Position numbers and translations under genes: made by a program. DNA of 64,000 bases from Mycolicibacterium lutetiense (GTDB taxonomy: Bacteria; Actinomycetota; Actinomycetes; Mycobacteriales; Mycobacteriaceae), in the NCBI RefSeq assembly GCF_017876775.1, contig NZ_JAGIOP010000002.1, positions 4,216,001 to 4,280,000 of the forward strand, in the 5' to 3' direction. The notes under the pieces were generated by a model. The model was not told the origin of the DNA, made no database searches, and saw only the letters and a list, made by a program, of their open reading frames with translations. The first letter of the stretch is position 1. The number at the start of each line of letters is the position of its first letter. Below are positions 26,479-36,294 of this stretch, in pieces.

Positions 26479-26503
26479 GGCGCTCCTGGCGGGTGGTGGT
26501 TAC

Positions 26504-26567
26504 GCGCCGAATGTCACGCTGGAGTGACTCTCGATTGCGAGAGCAACGCTGGCGTGACACTCGGCGC
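26504..26567. repeat. 64-bp imperfect palindrome with nested hairpin
   Basis: Outer arms GCGCCGAATGTCACGC and GCGTGACACTCGGCGC pair at 15 of 16 positions; between them CTCTCG-ATTG-CGAGAG forms an inner hairpin. It lies between the 3' end of adhB and the start of the KSI-like gene, so it may terminate the adhB transcript. Its elaborate form resembles a dispersed intergenic repeat; I saw no second copy in this window. Confidence 0.7.
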
Positions 26568-26585
26568 GAAAGGTCGGGTCAGCGG

Positions 26586-27719
26586 TCAGCGGTCGGCGTC
26601 GGTGTAGCGGATGACGCCGCGGATGTTGCGACCCTCGAGCATGTCGGCGTAGCCGTCGTTGATCTGCTCGAGCTTGTACTGCCGGGTGACCATGTCATCC
26701 AGGTTGAGCCGGCCGGCCTTGTACATGCTCAGCAGCTGCGGGATGTCGTGGTGCGGGTTGCCGCCGCCGAAGATGGTGCCCTGCAGGCGCTTCTGCAGCA
26801 GGGTCAGCATCGCCAGGTTGAGCTTGACGTCGCTCTCGGCCATGTTGGCGACCGCGGTGGCCACCACGGTGCCGCCCTTGGCGGTGATGTTCATGTAGTG
26901 GTCGATGTCCTCGCCCTTGAGCTCACCGACGGTGACGATCGTCTTGTGCGCCATCCGGCCCTGGGTGACCTCGGCGACGCCGGCCATCGCGGAGAAGATG
27001 TCCGGGTAGGCGTGGGTGGCACCGAACTTGAGTGCGTTGTCACGCTTGAACTCGACCGGGTCGACGGCGAAGACGTTGCGTGCACCGGCGGCCAGCGCAC
27101 CCTGCAGCGCGCCGGTGCCGACACCGCCGACGCCGACGATGACGACGTCCTCACCCGGGCGGACGTCACCGCTGCGGACGGCCGAGCCGTAGCCGGTGGT
27201 GACACCGCAGCCCACCAGGCAGGCGACCTCGAACGGGATGGACGGATCGATCTTCACCACCGAGCTCTTGTGCACCACCATGTACGGGCTGAACGTGCCC
27301 AGCAGCGTCATCGGGATGACGGGCTGGCCGTTCTTGACGGCGTGGATGCGGTGCGTGCCGTCGGAGACCGCGGTACCGCCGAGCAGACCGGCGCCCAGAT
27401 CGCACAGGTTGCGCAGACCCTCCTGGCAAGCCGGACATTCACCGCACGACGGGATGAACGACAGCACGACGTGATCACCCGGCTGGATGTGGTCGACGCC
27501 CGGGCCGACCTCGGTCACGATGCCGGCGCCCTCGTGGCCACCGAGCACCGGGAATCCTGCCATCGGGATGTCGCCGGTCACCAGGTGGTGGTCGGAATGG
27601 CACATGCCCGAGGCTTCCATCTGGATCTTGACCTCGTCTTTGACGGGGTCGCCGATCTCGATCTCCTCGATCGTCCACGGTTGGTTGAACTCCCAGATGA
27701 GAGCGCCTTTTGTCTTCAT
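26586..27719 (-). CDS. adhB: NDMA-dependent/zinc alcohol dehydrogenase (AdhB, Rv0761c-like)
   Basis: 377-residue zinc MDR enzyme that oxidises alcohols to aldehydes. Catalytic zinc: CHSDHH and GGHEGAG; structural zinc: SCGECPACQEGLRNLC; Rossmann loop VGVGGVGTGALQ. The N-terminus MKTKGALIWEFNQPW is typical of the mycobacterial NDMA-type group, members of which can depend on mycofactocin. The position in the cyp51 block matches M. tuberculosis. A 16-bp palindrome lies about 70 nt upstream. Confidence 0.94.
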   Translation of the reverse strand: MKTKGALIWEFNQPWTIEEIEIGDPVKDEVKIQMEASGMCHSDHHLVTGDIPMAGFPVLGGHEGAGIVTEVGPGVDHIQPGDHVVLSFIPSCGECPACQEGLRNLCDLGAGLLGGTAVSDGTHRIHAVKNGQPVIPMTLLGTFSPYMVVHKSSVVKIDPSIPFEVACLVGCGVTTGYGSAVRSGDVRPGEDVVIVGVGGVGTGALQGALAAGARNVFAVDPVEFKRDNALKFGATHAYPDIFSAMAGVAEVTQGRMAHKTIVTVGELKGEDIDHYMNITAKGGTVVATAVANMAESDVKLNLAMLTLLQKRLQGTIFGGGNPHHDIPQLLSMYKAGRLNLDDMVTRQYKLEQINDGYADMLEGRNIRGVIRYTDADR

Positions 27720-27788
27720 GCCAGATGCCTTCCACTAGAGCCTTTGACCACAGACTAGAGCCATTAGTAGCCTGGGTCACACCCACCC

Positions 27789-27804
27789 CCAAGCAACTGC
27801 TTGG
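27789..27804. promoter_or_regulatory. 16-bp palindrome upstream of adhB
   Basis: CCAAGCA-AC-TGCTTGG: seven matching bases per arm around a 2-bp centre. It lies between the end of the Rv0762c-like gene (27812) and the start of adhB (27719). The 2-bp spacing forbids a hairpin and fits a dimeric repressor, possibly of TetR type. The cognate regulator is unknown. Confidence 0.5.
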
Positions 27805-27811
27805 CAAGGAA

Positions 27812-28351
27812 CTACCAGATTTTGACCGGAGCCTCGCCGCGCGGGTAGTAGCCGGGCAATTTCTCGCCGGCCAGCGAACGCTCGATGCGCTTCTGCATCG
27901 TCGGGGTGAGGTCGCCGGAGGTGATCAGGTTCATGAAGGCCTTCTGCACGTGCCCGAAGTCGAAGAAGTCGCGCTGCCACTCGATGAGCAACTGGTCGTT
28001 GAGCCGGAACCAGCTACCGCCGATGCCGTAGATCTCGTCGGTGCTGCCGTCGGACTTGTGGGCGATCTGCTTCCAGAAGCCGACGATCTCGTTCTGCTTC
28101 TCGTCGATCAGCACCCGTTGGTATTCGTAGACCCAGTTCTCCAGGCCTTCCATCTCCAGGCCCAGTGCAGTGTCGCGGATTTCGTCCTTGCCGATGCACA
28201 TCACATCTTCCTTGGGCCCGATGTTCCAGCCGTAGGTGGCATCCTCGGTGTAGAAGTCGGCCAGCGGCTTCCAGTCGCCGGCCTTCTCGGCCTCCTGGTT
28301 GGCCTTGAGCCAGCGGTCGGACCATGCTTCGAGCTCTTCGCGCGATGCCAT
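27812..28351 (-). CDS. SnoaL-like conserved protein (Rv0762c-like)
   Basis: 179 residues from MASREELEAWSDRW. Sequence features suggest an NTF2/SnoaL fold: LADFYTEDATYGWNIGP near residue 35 and GGSWFRLNDQLLIEWQRDFF near residue 115. It starts 1 nt after the ferredoxin stop, so it belongs to the cyp51 operon. Function unproved; such proteins bind or isomerise small hydrophobic ligands. Confidence 0.88.
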   Translation of the reverse strand: MASREELEAWSDRWLKANQEAEKAGDWKPLADFYTEDATYGWNIGPKEDVMCIGKDEIRDTALGLEMEGLENWVYEYQRVLIDEKQNEIVGFWKQIAHKSDGSTDEIYGIGGSWFRLNDQLLIEWQRDFFDFGHVQKAFMNLITSGDLTPTMQKRIERSLAGEKLPGYYPRGEAPVKIW

Positions 28352-28352
28352 C

Positions 28353-29934
<1,582 letters not shown>

Positions 29935-29941
29935 CTCTTTC

Positions 29942-30751
29942 TCAGCCTTCCACTTTCAGCTTCTGGCGATCCTTGATGTCGGCGAGCGGAGCTTCGGGCT
30001 GAATCTCCAGTTCGGCGATGAAGCCGCCGCGCGGGGTTTCCGCGACGAAGGTGATGGCCCGCGCGAGATCCGCTGCACGCAGGAAGTAGTCATGCCGAGC
30101 CTGGCCCCACTTGGCCCAATCCTCGAGCATCTCGCCGACCTTGTCCATCGGGGCACTCCAGCCCATGGCGGTCTTGGTAGGGCCGGGATGGACGACGGAG
30201 GCACGCACACCGGTGCCCTCCAGTTCCATCTGCAGGGTCTTGGCCATGCCGAGTAGGCCGGCCTTGGCCGCGCCGTAGCCACCCATGTACGGCCGCGGAC
30301 GCAGGGACACGTCAGAGCCGACGAAGATGATGTCACCGCGCCGGCGCTCGACCATGCCCGGAAGCACCGCAGTGGCAAGGCGATTGGCGCCGATCAGGTG
30401 AATCTGGATCTGATTCTCGAAGTCGTCGGTGCTGATTTCGTGGAGCTGACCGAAGAAAGTGTCACCGGCACCGGCCACCAGCAGCTCGATGTCCCCGAGT
30501 GCTTCGGTGGCGCCGTGCACGAACGACTTGACCGAATCGGCGTCGGTGACGTCGAGTGGCAGTGCGATCGCCTCACCACCATCGGCTTTGATCTGCTCGA
30601 CCAACTCCTGGCATTTCTCGACGCGGCGTGCGCCGAGGGCGACCGGGAAGCCGTGCGCGGCCAGTTCGGTCGCCGTGGCGGCGCCGATGCCGGACGACGC
30701 GCCGGCCACGATGGCCGGTCGGCGGTCGGGATGGGGTTCGAAACGGGCCAT
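29942..30751 (-). CDS. SDR-family oxidoreductase (Rv0765c-like)
   Basis: 269 residues. Cofactor loop AGASSGIGAAT, AGAGDTFFG, catalytic region FVGSDVSLRPRP and YGAAK. It lies between cyp123 and cyp51, with its start directly next to the cyp123 stop and only 7 nt before cyp51. Probably oxidises or reduces a hydroxylated product of the neighbouring P450s; substrate unknown. Confidence 0.93.
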   Translation of the reverse strand: MARFEPHPDRRPAIVAGASSGIGAATATELAAHGFPVALGARRVEKCQELVEQIKADGGEAIALPLDVTDADSVKSFVHGATEALGDIELLVAGAGDTFFGQLHEISTDDFENQIQIHLIGANRLATAVLPGMVERRRGDIIFVGSDVSLRPRPYMGGYGAAKAGLLGMAKTLQMELEGTGVRASVVHPGPTKTAMGWSAPMDKVGEMLEDWAKWGQARHDYFLRAADLARAITFVAETPRGGFIAELEIQPEAPLADIKDRQKLKVEG

Positions 30752-31957
30752 TTAGCGCTTCTCCACTGTTATCGGAAGGTGAGCGAATCCTCGGACACTG
30801 CTGGAATGCACCCGCACGGCCGCGGATTCGTCCACTTCGTATCCGCGGATTCGCTTGAACAACTCGGTCAGCGCCACCCGGGCCTCCATGCGGGCCAGGT
30901 GCGCGCCCAGGCAGAAGTGGGCGCCGCTGCCGAAACTCACCAGCTTCGGACCGATCTCGCGGTCGATCCGGTACTCGTCGGGATTCTCGAAGACCCGTTC
31001 ATCGCGGTTGGCCGAGCCGATCAGCAGGACCAGCACATCGCCGGCGGGAACGGTGGTGTCGTAGTACGTCTGGTCTTCGGTGACCAGCCGGGCCAGGATC
31101 TGACTGGACGCGTCATAGCGCAGGGTCTCCTCGACCCATGGCACGACCAAGTCGTGGTTGTCGAACACCGGAGCCAGCTGGTCGGGGTTCTTGTGGCCCC
31201 AATATGCGGCGTTGGCAAGCAGTTTGGTGGTGGTCTCGTTACCCGCGACCACCATGAGGAACAGGAACGCCATGATCTCGTCGTCGGTGAGCTTGTCACC
31301 GTCGATCTCGGCTTGGACGAGTGCCGAAGTGAGGTCGTCGGTCAGGTTCTTCTTGCGCTGCTTGACCATGTCGGCGTAGTAGACCAGCAGCTCGCCGGAG
31401 GCCGCGATTGCCGAATCGGGCACGTCGGCGACGCCGTCCTCGCGGTGCATGACACCGTCGGCCAGTGCGCGGATGCGCACGCGGTCCTCTTCGGGCACGC
31501 CCATGAGCTCGGAGATGACGTCCATCGGGAGCTTGCCTGCAAAGTCGTCGACGTAGTCGAAGCTTTCTGAATGTTCCAGCGCTGCATCCAAATGCTGGTG
31601 GGCGATCTCGGTGACCCGGCCCTCCAGTTCGCGGATCCGGCGCGGAGTGAAACCTTTCGAGACCAGCGTGCGCAACCGGAGATGGCCGGGATCGTCGAGG
31701 GCGAGGAACGACATCACCCGGTGGGCTTCGTCATTGCGTGAGATCGGGTCGAGCGCGACACCGTGCTTGTTCGAGAGCGTGACGCTGTTGCGGAAACCGG
31801 CGACCACGTCCTGGTGCCGCGACAGTGCCCAGAACTTGCGTTCCTCGTTGCGGTAGAGCGGCGCCTCGTCGCGCAGGCGGCGGTAGTACGGATACGGATC
31901 TTCGTGGAAGTCGTAGTCGTACGGGTCGAGGATGAGCTCGACTTCCTTCAACGTCAT
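30752..31957 (-). CDS. cyp123: Cytochrome P450 CYP123 (Rv0766c-like)
   Basis: 401 residues from MTLKEVELILDPYDYDF; the ATG at 31957 overlaps the TetR stop (ATGA) and follows GGGAGAAG. I-helix VVAGNETTTKL, K-helix EETLRYDAS, haem loop FGSGAHFCLGAHLARME. Its place after the TetR gene and before the SDR and cyp51 equals Rv0766c. Substrate not established. Confidence 0.93.
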   Translation of the reverse strand: MTLKEVELILDPYDYDFHEDPYPYYRRLRDEAPLYRNEERKFWALSRHQDVVAGFRNSVTLSNKHGVALDPISRNDEAHRVMSFLALDDPGHLRLRTLVSKGFTPRRIRELEGRVTEIAHQHLDAALEHSESFDYVDDFAGKLPMDVISELMGVPEEDRVRIRALADGVMHREDGVADVPDSAIAASGELLVYYADMVKQRKKNLTDDLTSALVQAEIDGDKLTDDEIMAFLFLMVVAGNETTTKLLANAAYWGHKNPDQLAPVFDNHDLVVPWVEETLRYDASSQILARLVTEDQTYYDTTVPAGDVLVLLIGSANRDERVFENPDEYRIDREIGPKLVSFGSGAHFCLGAHLARMEARVALTELFKRIRGYEVDESAAVRVHSSSVRGFAHLPITVEKR

Positions 31958-32565
31958 TTGTCTTCTCCCAGGATTAACCCGACGACGTAGGTCAGTCGGT
32001 CGGCGATCTGGTGGTAGGTGAAGGCGCCGCTGCCGGCGTTGACCAGCGCGCCGAAGAACGTCATCTCCAGGGCGGAGACGATGCGGATATCGGCATCCGG
32101 CCCGACCGCTGAACGGATGCGTTTGTGGATCTCGGCGCCGATGCGGTCGCGCACTTTGCGTACCGCGGGATCGGTCCCGCCGCCCAGCAGGGCTGTGGTG
32201 CAGGCGGCCGCGACCTCGGGTTCGTCGGCGACGACCAGGGTCAGCGCACGCAGCGCCGCATCGACGCGGGTGGTCATGGAGTCGTTCACGTCGGTGAAGT
32301 AGGGGCACTGGCTGACCAGGTCCAGGTACATCTCGGCGATCAGGTGGTTCTTCGACGAGAAGTACGTGTAGGCCGTGGCCGGTGCGACCCCGGCGCGTGC
32401 GGCGACCGCACGCACCGTCAGATCCGCGTAGGACGATTCGCGCAACATCTCGGTGCCGGCGGTCAGGACCTTGCGGAAGGTCTCCTCCTGCCTGCGGTTG
32501 CGCGGCGATTCCTTCTCTGGCTGCGGAGCTGGCTCTGTGACTGCGGACACGGCATCGCTGGACAC
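31954..32565 (-). CDS. TetR-family regulator (Rv0767c-like)
   Basis: 203 residues from a GTG start. N-terminal helix-turn-helix LTVRAVAARAGVAPATAYTYF at about 47-67; C-terminal half is a ligand-binding domain. First gene of the cyp123-SDR-cyp51-ferredoxin transcript and divergent from the aldehyde dehydrogenase operon. A GGACA-N2-TGTCC palindrome covers its own start and a second lies before the dehydrogenase gene, so it probably represses both directions. Confidence 0.93.
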   Translation of the reverse strand: MSSDAVSAVTEPAPQPEKESPRNRRQEETFRKVLTAGTEMLRESSYADLTVRAVAARAGVAPATAYTYFSSKNHLIAEMYLDLVSQCPYFTDVNDSMTTRVDAALRALTLVVADEPEVAAACTTALLGGGTDPAVRKVRDRIGAEIHKRIRSAVGPDADIRIVSALEMTFFGALVNAGSGAFTYHQIADRLTYVVGLILGEDK

Positions 32566-32571
32566 ATGTCC
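32560..32571. promoter_or_regulatory. Putative TetR operator 1 (GGACACATGTCC)
   Basis: A GGACA-N2-TGTCC palindrome overlapping the start codon of the TetR gene. The same dyad occurs once more, 157 bp away, at 32717. Two identical 10-base dyads in a 190-bp divergent region are unlikely by chance and suit autorepression. Confidence 0.6.
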
Positions 32572-32716
32572 AAGTTATCCGACGATGCCGAGGTTGGGCA
32601 AGTGCAGATCCGCAAAGTCCGCGATGAGCTGGCCATTGTGATGCCGACTAGGCGGGGTTGGGGGTCACCCTTGCGGCTCGACATTGTCTGCGGCTATCGT
32701 TCGAGGCGAGACAGCC

Positions 32717-32728
32717 GGACAGTTGTCC
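32717..32728. promoter_or_regulatory. Putative TetR operator 2 (GGACAGTTGTCC)
   Basis: Second GGACA-N2-TGTCC palindrome, ending 25 nt before the aldehyde dehydrogenase ATG, where a bound repressor would block transcription start. Only the central two bases differ from operator 1. Confidence 0.6.
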
Positions 32729-32753
32729 AGAATTCGCGAAGTGGAGTTCACCG

Positions 32754-34223
32754 ATGCCGGTACTGGCCGATCGCCAGAGTCAACTGCTTATCGACGGCAA
32801 GCTCGTCGCCGGGGGCGGCGGAGCATTCGAGACCGTCAACCCCGCCACTGAAGAGGTGCTCGGCCTCGCCGCCGACGCCAATGCCGAGGACATGGGCAAC
32901 GCCATCGAAGCGGCCCGCCGCGCGTTCGACGACACCGATTGGTCGACGAACACCGCGCTGCGGGTGCGCTGCCTGCGGCAGTTGCGTGACGCGCTGCGGG
33001 AAAACGTCGAGGAACTGCGGGAACTGACCATCGCCGAGGTGGGCGCTCCGCGCATGCTCACCGCGGGTGCGCATCTGGAAGGTCCGATCGATGATCTGGG
33101 CTTCTCGGCGGACACCGCCGAGAACTACGGGTGGACAACCGATCTCGGCTACGCGACTCCGCAGGGCATCCCGACCAACCGCAAGATCGCCCGAGAGGCA
33201 GTCGGGGTCGTCGGTGCTATTACCCCGTGGAACTTTCCGCACCAGATCAACCTGGCCAAGGTCGGCCCGGCCCTGGCCGCGGGTAACACCTTGATCCTCA
33301 AGCCGGCGCCGGACACCCCGTGGGCGGCGGCGGCCATCGGCCAGATCATCGCCGAGCAGACCGATTTCCCCGCCGGCGTGATCAATGTCGTGACCTCCAG
33401 CGATCACTCGGTGGGTGCGTTGCTCTCCAAAGATCCTCGGGTGGACATGGTTTCATTCACCGGATCCACCGCGACCGGGCGCGCGGTGATGACCGACGCC
33501 GCCCTGACCCTCAAGAAGGTGTTCCTGGAACTCGGCGGCAAGTCGGCCTTCCTGGTGCTCGACGACGCCGACCTGGCCGGAGCCTGCGCGATGGCAGCCT
33601 TCACGGTGGCCATGCACGCCGGTCAGGGTTGCGCGATCACCACCCGCCTGGTGGTGCCACGGGCCCGCTACGACGAGGCGGTGGAGGCGGCGGCAGCCAC
33701 GTTGGGTGGCATCAAGCCCGGTGACCCCAACAGCAAGCGCACCGTCTGCGGGCCGCTGATCTCGGCGCGTCAGCGCGACCGGGTGCAGTCCTATCTGGAT
33801 CTGGCATTGCAGGAGGGTGGCCGATTCGCCTGCGGTGGTGGGCGTCCCGCCGATCTGGACACCGGCTTCTTCATCGAACCGACCGTGATCGCCGGCCTGG
33901 ACAACACCGCGCGTGTGGCTCGTGAGGAGATCTTCGGCCCCGTGCTGACCGTGATCGCCCACGACGGCGACGACGACGCGGTGCGCATCGCCAACGATTC
34001 GCCCTACGGTCTGTCCGGCACCGTGTTCTCCGGTGACGACGCCCGCGCGCAGGCGGTGGCCGCCCGGATGCGGGTCGGCACCGTCAACGTCAACGGCGGC
34101 ATCTGGTACTCGGCCGATGCCCCGTTCGGCGGATACAAGCAGTCCGGGGTCGGCCGCGAGATGGGGCTGGCCGGCTTCGAGGAATACACCGAGATCAAGT
34201 GCGTCGCGACGCTCGCGAACTAG
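32754..34223 (+). CDS. aldA: NAD(P)-dependent aldehyde dehydrogenase (AldA, Rv0768-like)
   Basis: 489 residues from MPVLADRQSQLLIDGKLV. Oxidises an aldehyde to the acid. NAD-binding ITPWNFPHQINLAK, general base Glu in LELGGKSAF, catalytic Cys in HAGQGCAITTR, late motif EEIFGPVL. First gene of a five-gene plus-strand operon; with the ADH and P450s across the divergent promoter it could complete an alcohol-aldehyde-acid oxidation series. The longer reading frame from 32658 crosses the operator and is rejected. Confidence 0.95.
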   Translation: MPVLADRQSQLLIDGKLVAGGGGAFETVNPATEEVLGLAADANAEDMGNAIEAARRAFDDTDWSTNTALRVRCLRQLRDALRENVEELRELTIAEVGAPRMLTAGAHLEGPIDDLGFSADTAENYGWTTDLGYATPQGIPTNRKIAREAVGVVGAITPWNFPHQINLAKVGPALAAGNTLILKPAPDTPWAAAAIGQIIAEQTDFPAGVINVVTSSDHSVGALLSKDPRVDMVSFTGSTATGRAVMTDAALTLKKVFLELGGKSAFLVLDDADLAGACAMAAFTVAMHAGQGCAITTRLVVPRARYDEAVEAAAATLGGIKPGDPNSKRTVCGPLISARQRDRVQSYLDLALQEGGRFACGGGRPADLDTGFFIEPTVIAGLDNTARVAREEIFGPVLTVIAHDGDDDAVRIANDSPYGLSGTVFSGDDARAQAVAARMRVGTVNVNGGIWYSADAPFGGYKQSGVGREMGLAGFEEYTEIKCVATLAN

Positions 34224-34242
34224 AACGACTGAGGAGAATTTG

Positions 34243-34995
34243 ATGGGACAGTTCGACAACAAGGTGGCCATCGTCACCGGGGCCGGTGGCGGTATCGGCC
34301 AGGCCTACGCCGAGGCGCTGGCACGCGAGGGCGCGGCGGTCGTGGTCGCCGACATCAACACCGAGGGTGCGCAGAAGGTCGCCGACGGCATCAAGGGTGA
34401 GGGCGGCAACGCCCTGGCCCTGCGCGTCGACGTGTCCGACGTCGACTCGACGAAGGAGATGGCCGCGCAGACGCTTTCGGAGTTCGGCGGTATCGACTAC
34501 CTGGTCAACAACGCCGCGATCTTCGGCGGCATGAAGCTCGACTTCCTCGTCAGCGTCGACTGGGACTACTACAAGAAGTTCATGAGCGTGAACATGGACG
34601 GCGCGCTGCTGTGCACCAGGGCCGTCTACCGCAAGATGGCCAAGCGTGGCGGCGGCGCGATCGTCAACCAGTCGTCGACCGCGGCGTGGATGTACGCCAA
34701 CTACTACGGCCTGGCCAAGGTGGGCATCAACGGCCTCACCCAGCAGCTGTCGCGTGAGCTCGGCGGGCAGAACATCCGCATCAACGCCATCGCGCCCGGC
34801 CCGATCGACACCGAGGCCAACCGCAGCACCACGCCGCAGGAGATGGTCGCCGACATCGTCAAGGGGATCCCGTTGTCCCGCATGGGTCAGCCGGAAGACC
34901 TGGTCGGCATGTGCCTGTTCCTGCTGAGCGATCAGGCCAAGTGGATCACCGGCCAGATCTTCAACGTCGACGGCGGACAGATCATCCGGTCATGA
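34243..34995 (+). CDS. SDR-family oxidoreductase (Rv0769-like)
   Basis: 250 residues from MGQFDNKVAIVTGAGGGIGQ; GAGGAG lies 6 nt upstream of the ATG. NNAAIFGG, catalytic Ser in NQSSTAAWM and YYGLAK, C-terminal NVDGGQIIRS. Second gene of the aldA operon; its stop overlaps the next start by 4 bp (ATGA). Likely acts on a hydroxyacyl or hydroxysteroid intermediate. Confidence 0.94.
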   Translation: MGQFDNKVAIVTGAGGGIGQAYAEALAREGAAVVVADINTEGAQKVADGIKGEGGNALALRVDVSDVDSTKEMAAQTLSEFGGIDYLVNNAAIFGGMKLDFLVSVDWDYYKKFMSVNMDGALLCTRAVYRKMAKRGGGAIVNQSSTAAWMYANYYGLAKVGINGLTQQLSRELGGQNIRINAIAPGPIDTEANRSTTPQEMVADIVKGIPLSRMGQPEDLVGMCLFLLSDQAKWITGQIFNVDGGQIIRS

Positions 34996-35840
34996 GCGAT
35001 CCGAAATACGGCTACATCGGCCTTGGCAACATGGGTGCCCCGATGGCCAAGCGTCTGGCCGAGTGGCCCGGCGGGTTCATCGTGTACGACGTGCGAGCCG
35101 AATCCATGGAGCCGTTCGGGGAGCTCGGCGCGGCGCTGGCGGACGACGTCACAGATGTTGCTCAAGCGGACATCATCAGCATCACGGTGCTGAACGACGA
35201 GCAGGTGCGCTCGGTGGTCGCCGACCTGGCGCCGAAGGTGAAGCCGGACACCGTGATCGTGATCCACTCCACGATCAGCGATACCACCGCGGCCGAGCTC
35301 GCCGAGCAGTACAAGCCGCAGGGCATCCACATCGTGGACGCCCCGGTCAGCGGCGGCGGCGCGGCCGCAGAGAAGGGTGAGCTGGCCATCATGGTCGGCG
35401 CCGAGCGGCCCGTCTACGAGCGGATCAAGCCGGCGCTCAAGCAGTTCGGCTCGATGGTGATCCACGCCGGTGAACCCGGCGCAGGTACCCGGATGAAGCT
35501 GGCCCGCAACATGCTGACGTTCACCTCGTACGCCGCGGCCTGTGAGGCGATGAAGCTGGCCGAGGCCGCCGGACTGGACCTCGGCGCGCTGGGCCGGGTC
35601 GTGCGTCACACCGACGCACTGACCAGCGGGCCAGGTGCGATCATCGTGCGCGAGAACATGGCCGAGCTGACCCCGGATCATTGGCTCTACGACGCGTTCA
35701 CCCACACCCGCGGGCTGGGGGAGAAGGATCTGAGCCTGGCGCTGGGCCTGGGTGATGTTGTGGGAGTGGACCTTCCGCTGGCCCAAGTGGCCCTGCAGCG
35801 GCTCGCTGACGGCCTCGGCGTACCGCACAAGAACGATTAG
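34992..35840 (+). CDS. 3-hydroxyisobutyrate dehydrogenase-family protein (Rv0770-like)
   Basis: 282 residues starting MSDPKYGYIGLGNMGAPMAK, the Rossmann motif. Substrate motif DAPVSGGGAAA and the catalytic lysine in GTRMKLARNML are present. The family oxidises beta-hydroxyacids or reduces related semialdehydes using NAD(P). Coupled to the SDR upstream; 10 nt before the next gene. Confidence 0.93.
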   Translation: MSDPKYGYIGLGNMGAPMAKRLAEWPGGFIVYDVRAESMEPFGELGAALADDVTDVAQADIISITVLNDEQVRSVVADLAPKVKPDTVIVIHSTISDTTAAELAEQYKPQGIHIVDAPVSGGGAAAEKGELAIMVGAERPVYERIKPALKQFGSMVIHAGEPGAGTRMKLARNMLTFTSYAAACEAMKLAEAAGLDLGALGRVVRHTDALTSGPGAIIVRENMAELTPDHWLYDAFTHTRGLGEKDLSLALGLGDVVGVDLPLAQVALQRLADGLGVPHKND

Positions 35841-35850
35841 GAGAACTTCG

Positions 35851-36294
35851 ATGGACGAGTTGCGCGCCAAGGGCCTGGCCAAGATGAACGAGGTCTACGG
35901 CTGGGAGATGCCGAACATCGAAGGGGATCCGTACTTCGATCTCACCGTCGACCACCTGTTCGGCACCATCTGGAACAAGCCGGGGCTGTCGATGCGCGAG
36001 AAGCGGCTGATGACGTTGTCGGCGGTGACGGCGGTAGGTCAGCAGGACCTCGCTGAGATTCAGGTCAATGCTGCGCTGTTCAACGGCGAGTTCACCGAGG
36101 AAGAGCTCAAGGACATCGCCATCTTCCTCACCCAGTACCTCGGTTTCCCGCTCGGATCCGGTCTCAACGGCACCGTGTCCAAGGTGGTGGCCAAGCGACG
36201 CAAGGCCGCTGAGAAGGGACAGGCTGAGGACCGGAAGGCCAACGTGAACGCCGCAGTCAAGATGAATACCGGGAGCGAGCTCGATGACAAGTAG
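35851..36294 (+). CDS. Carboxymuconolactone decarboxylase-family protein (Rv0771-like)
   Basis: 147 residues from MDELRAKGLAKMNEVYGWEM, with AGGAG upstream. The AhpD/CMD fold is recognisable (MREKRLMTLSAVTAVGQQD, LGFPLGSGLNG). It lacks the CxxC of AhpD peroxidases, so an antioxidant role is unlikely; in the subfamily it would be a lactone decarboxylase-like enzyme or an unknown activity. Its C-terminus is lysine-rich. It overlaps the next gene by 11 bp. Confidence 0.9.
   Translation: MDELRAKGLAKMNEVYGWEMPNIEGDPYFDLTVDHLFGTIWNKPGLSMREKRLMTLSAVTAVGQQDLAEIQVNAALFNGEFTEEELKDIAIFLTQYLGFPLGSGLNGTVSKVVAKRRKAAEKGQAEDRKANVNAAVKMNTGSELDDK

Noticed and set aside
26454..27758. 434-codon plus-strand reading frame over adhB
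   Set aside because: Antisense to adhB, no family features.
32658..32753. N-terminal extension of the aldehyde dehydrogenase
   Set aside because: It crosses the putative operator and is not family-like; the ATG at 32754 gives the known N-terminus.
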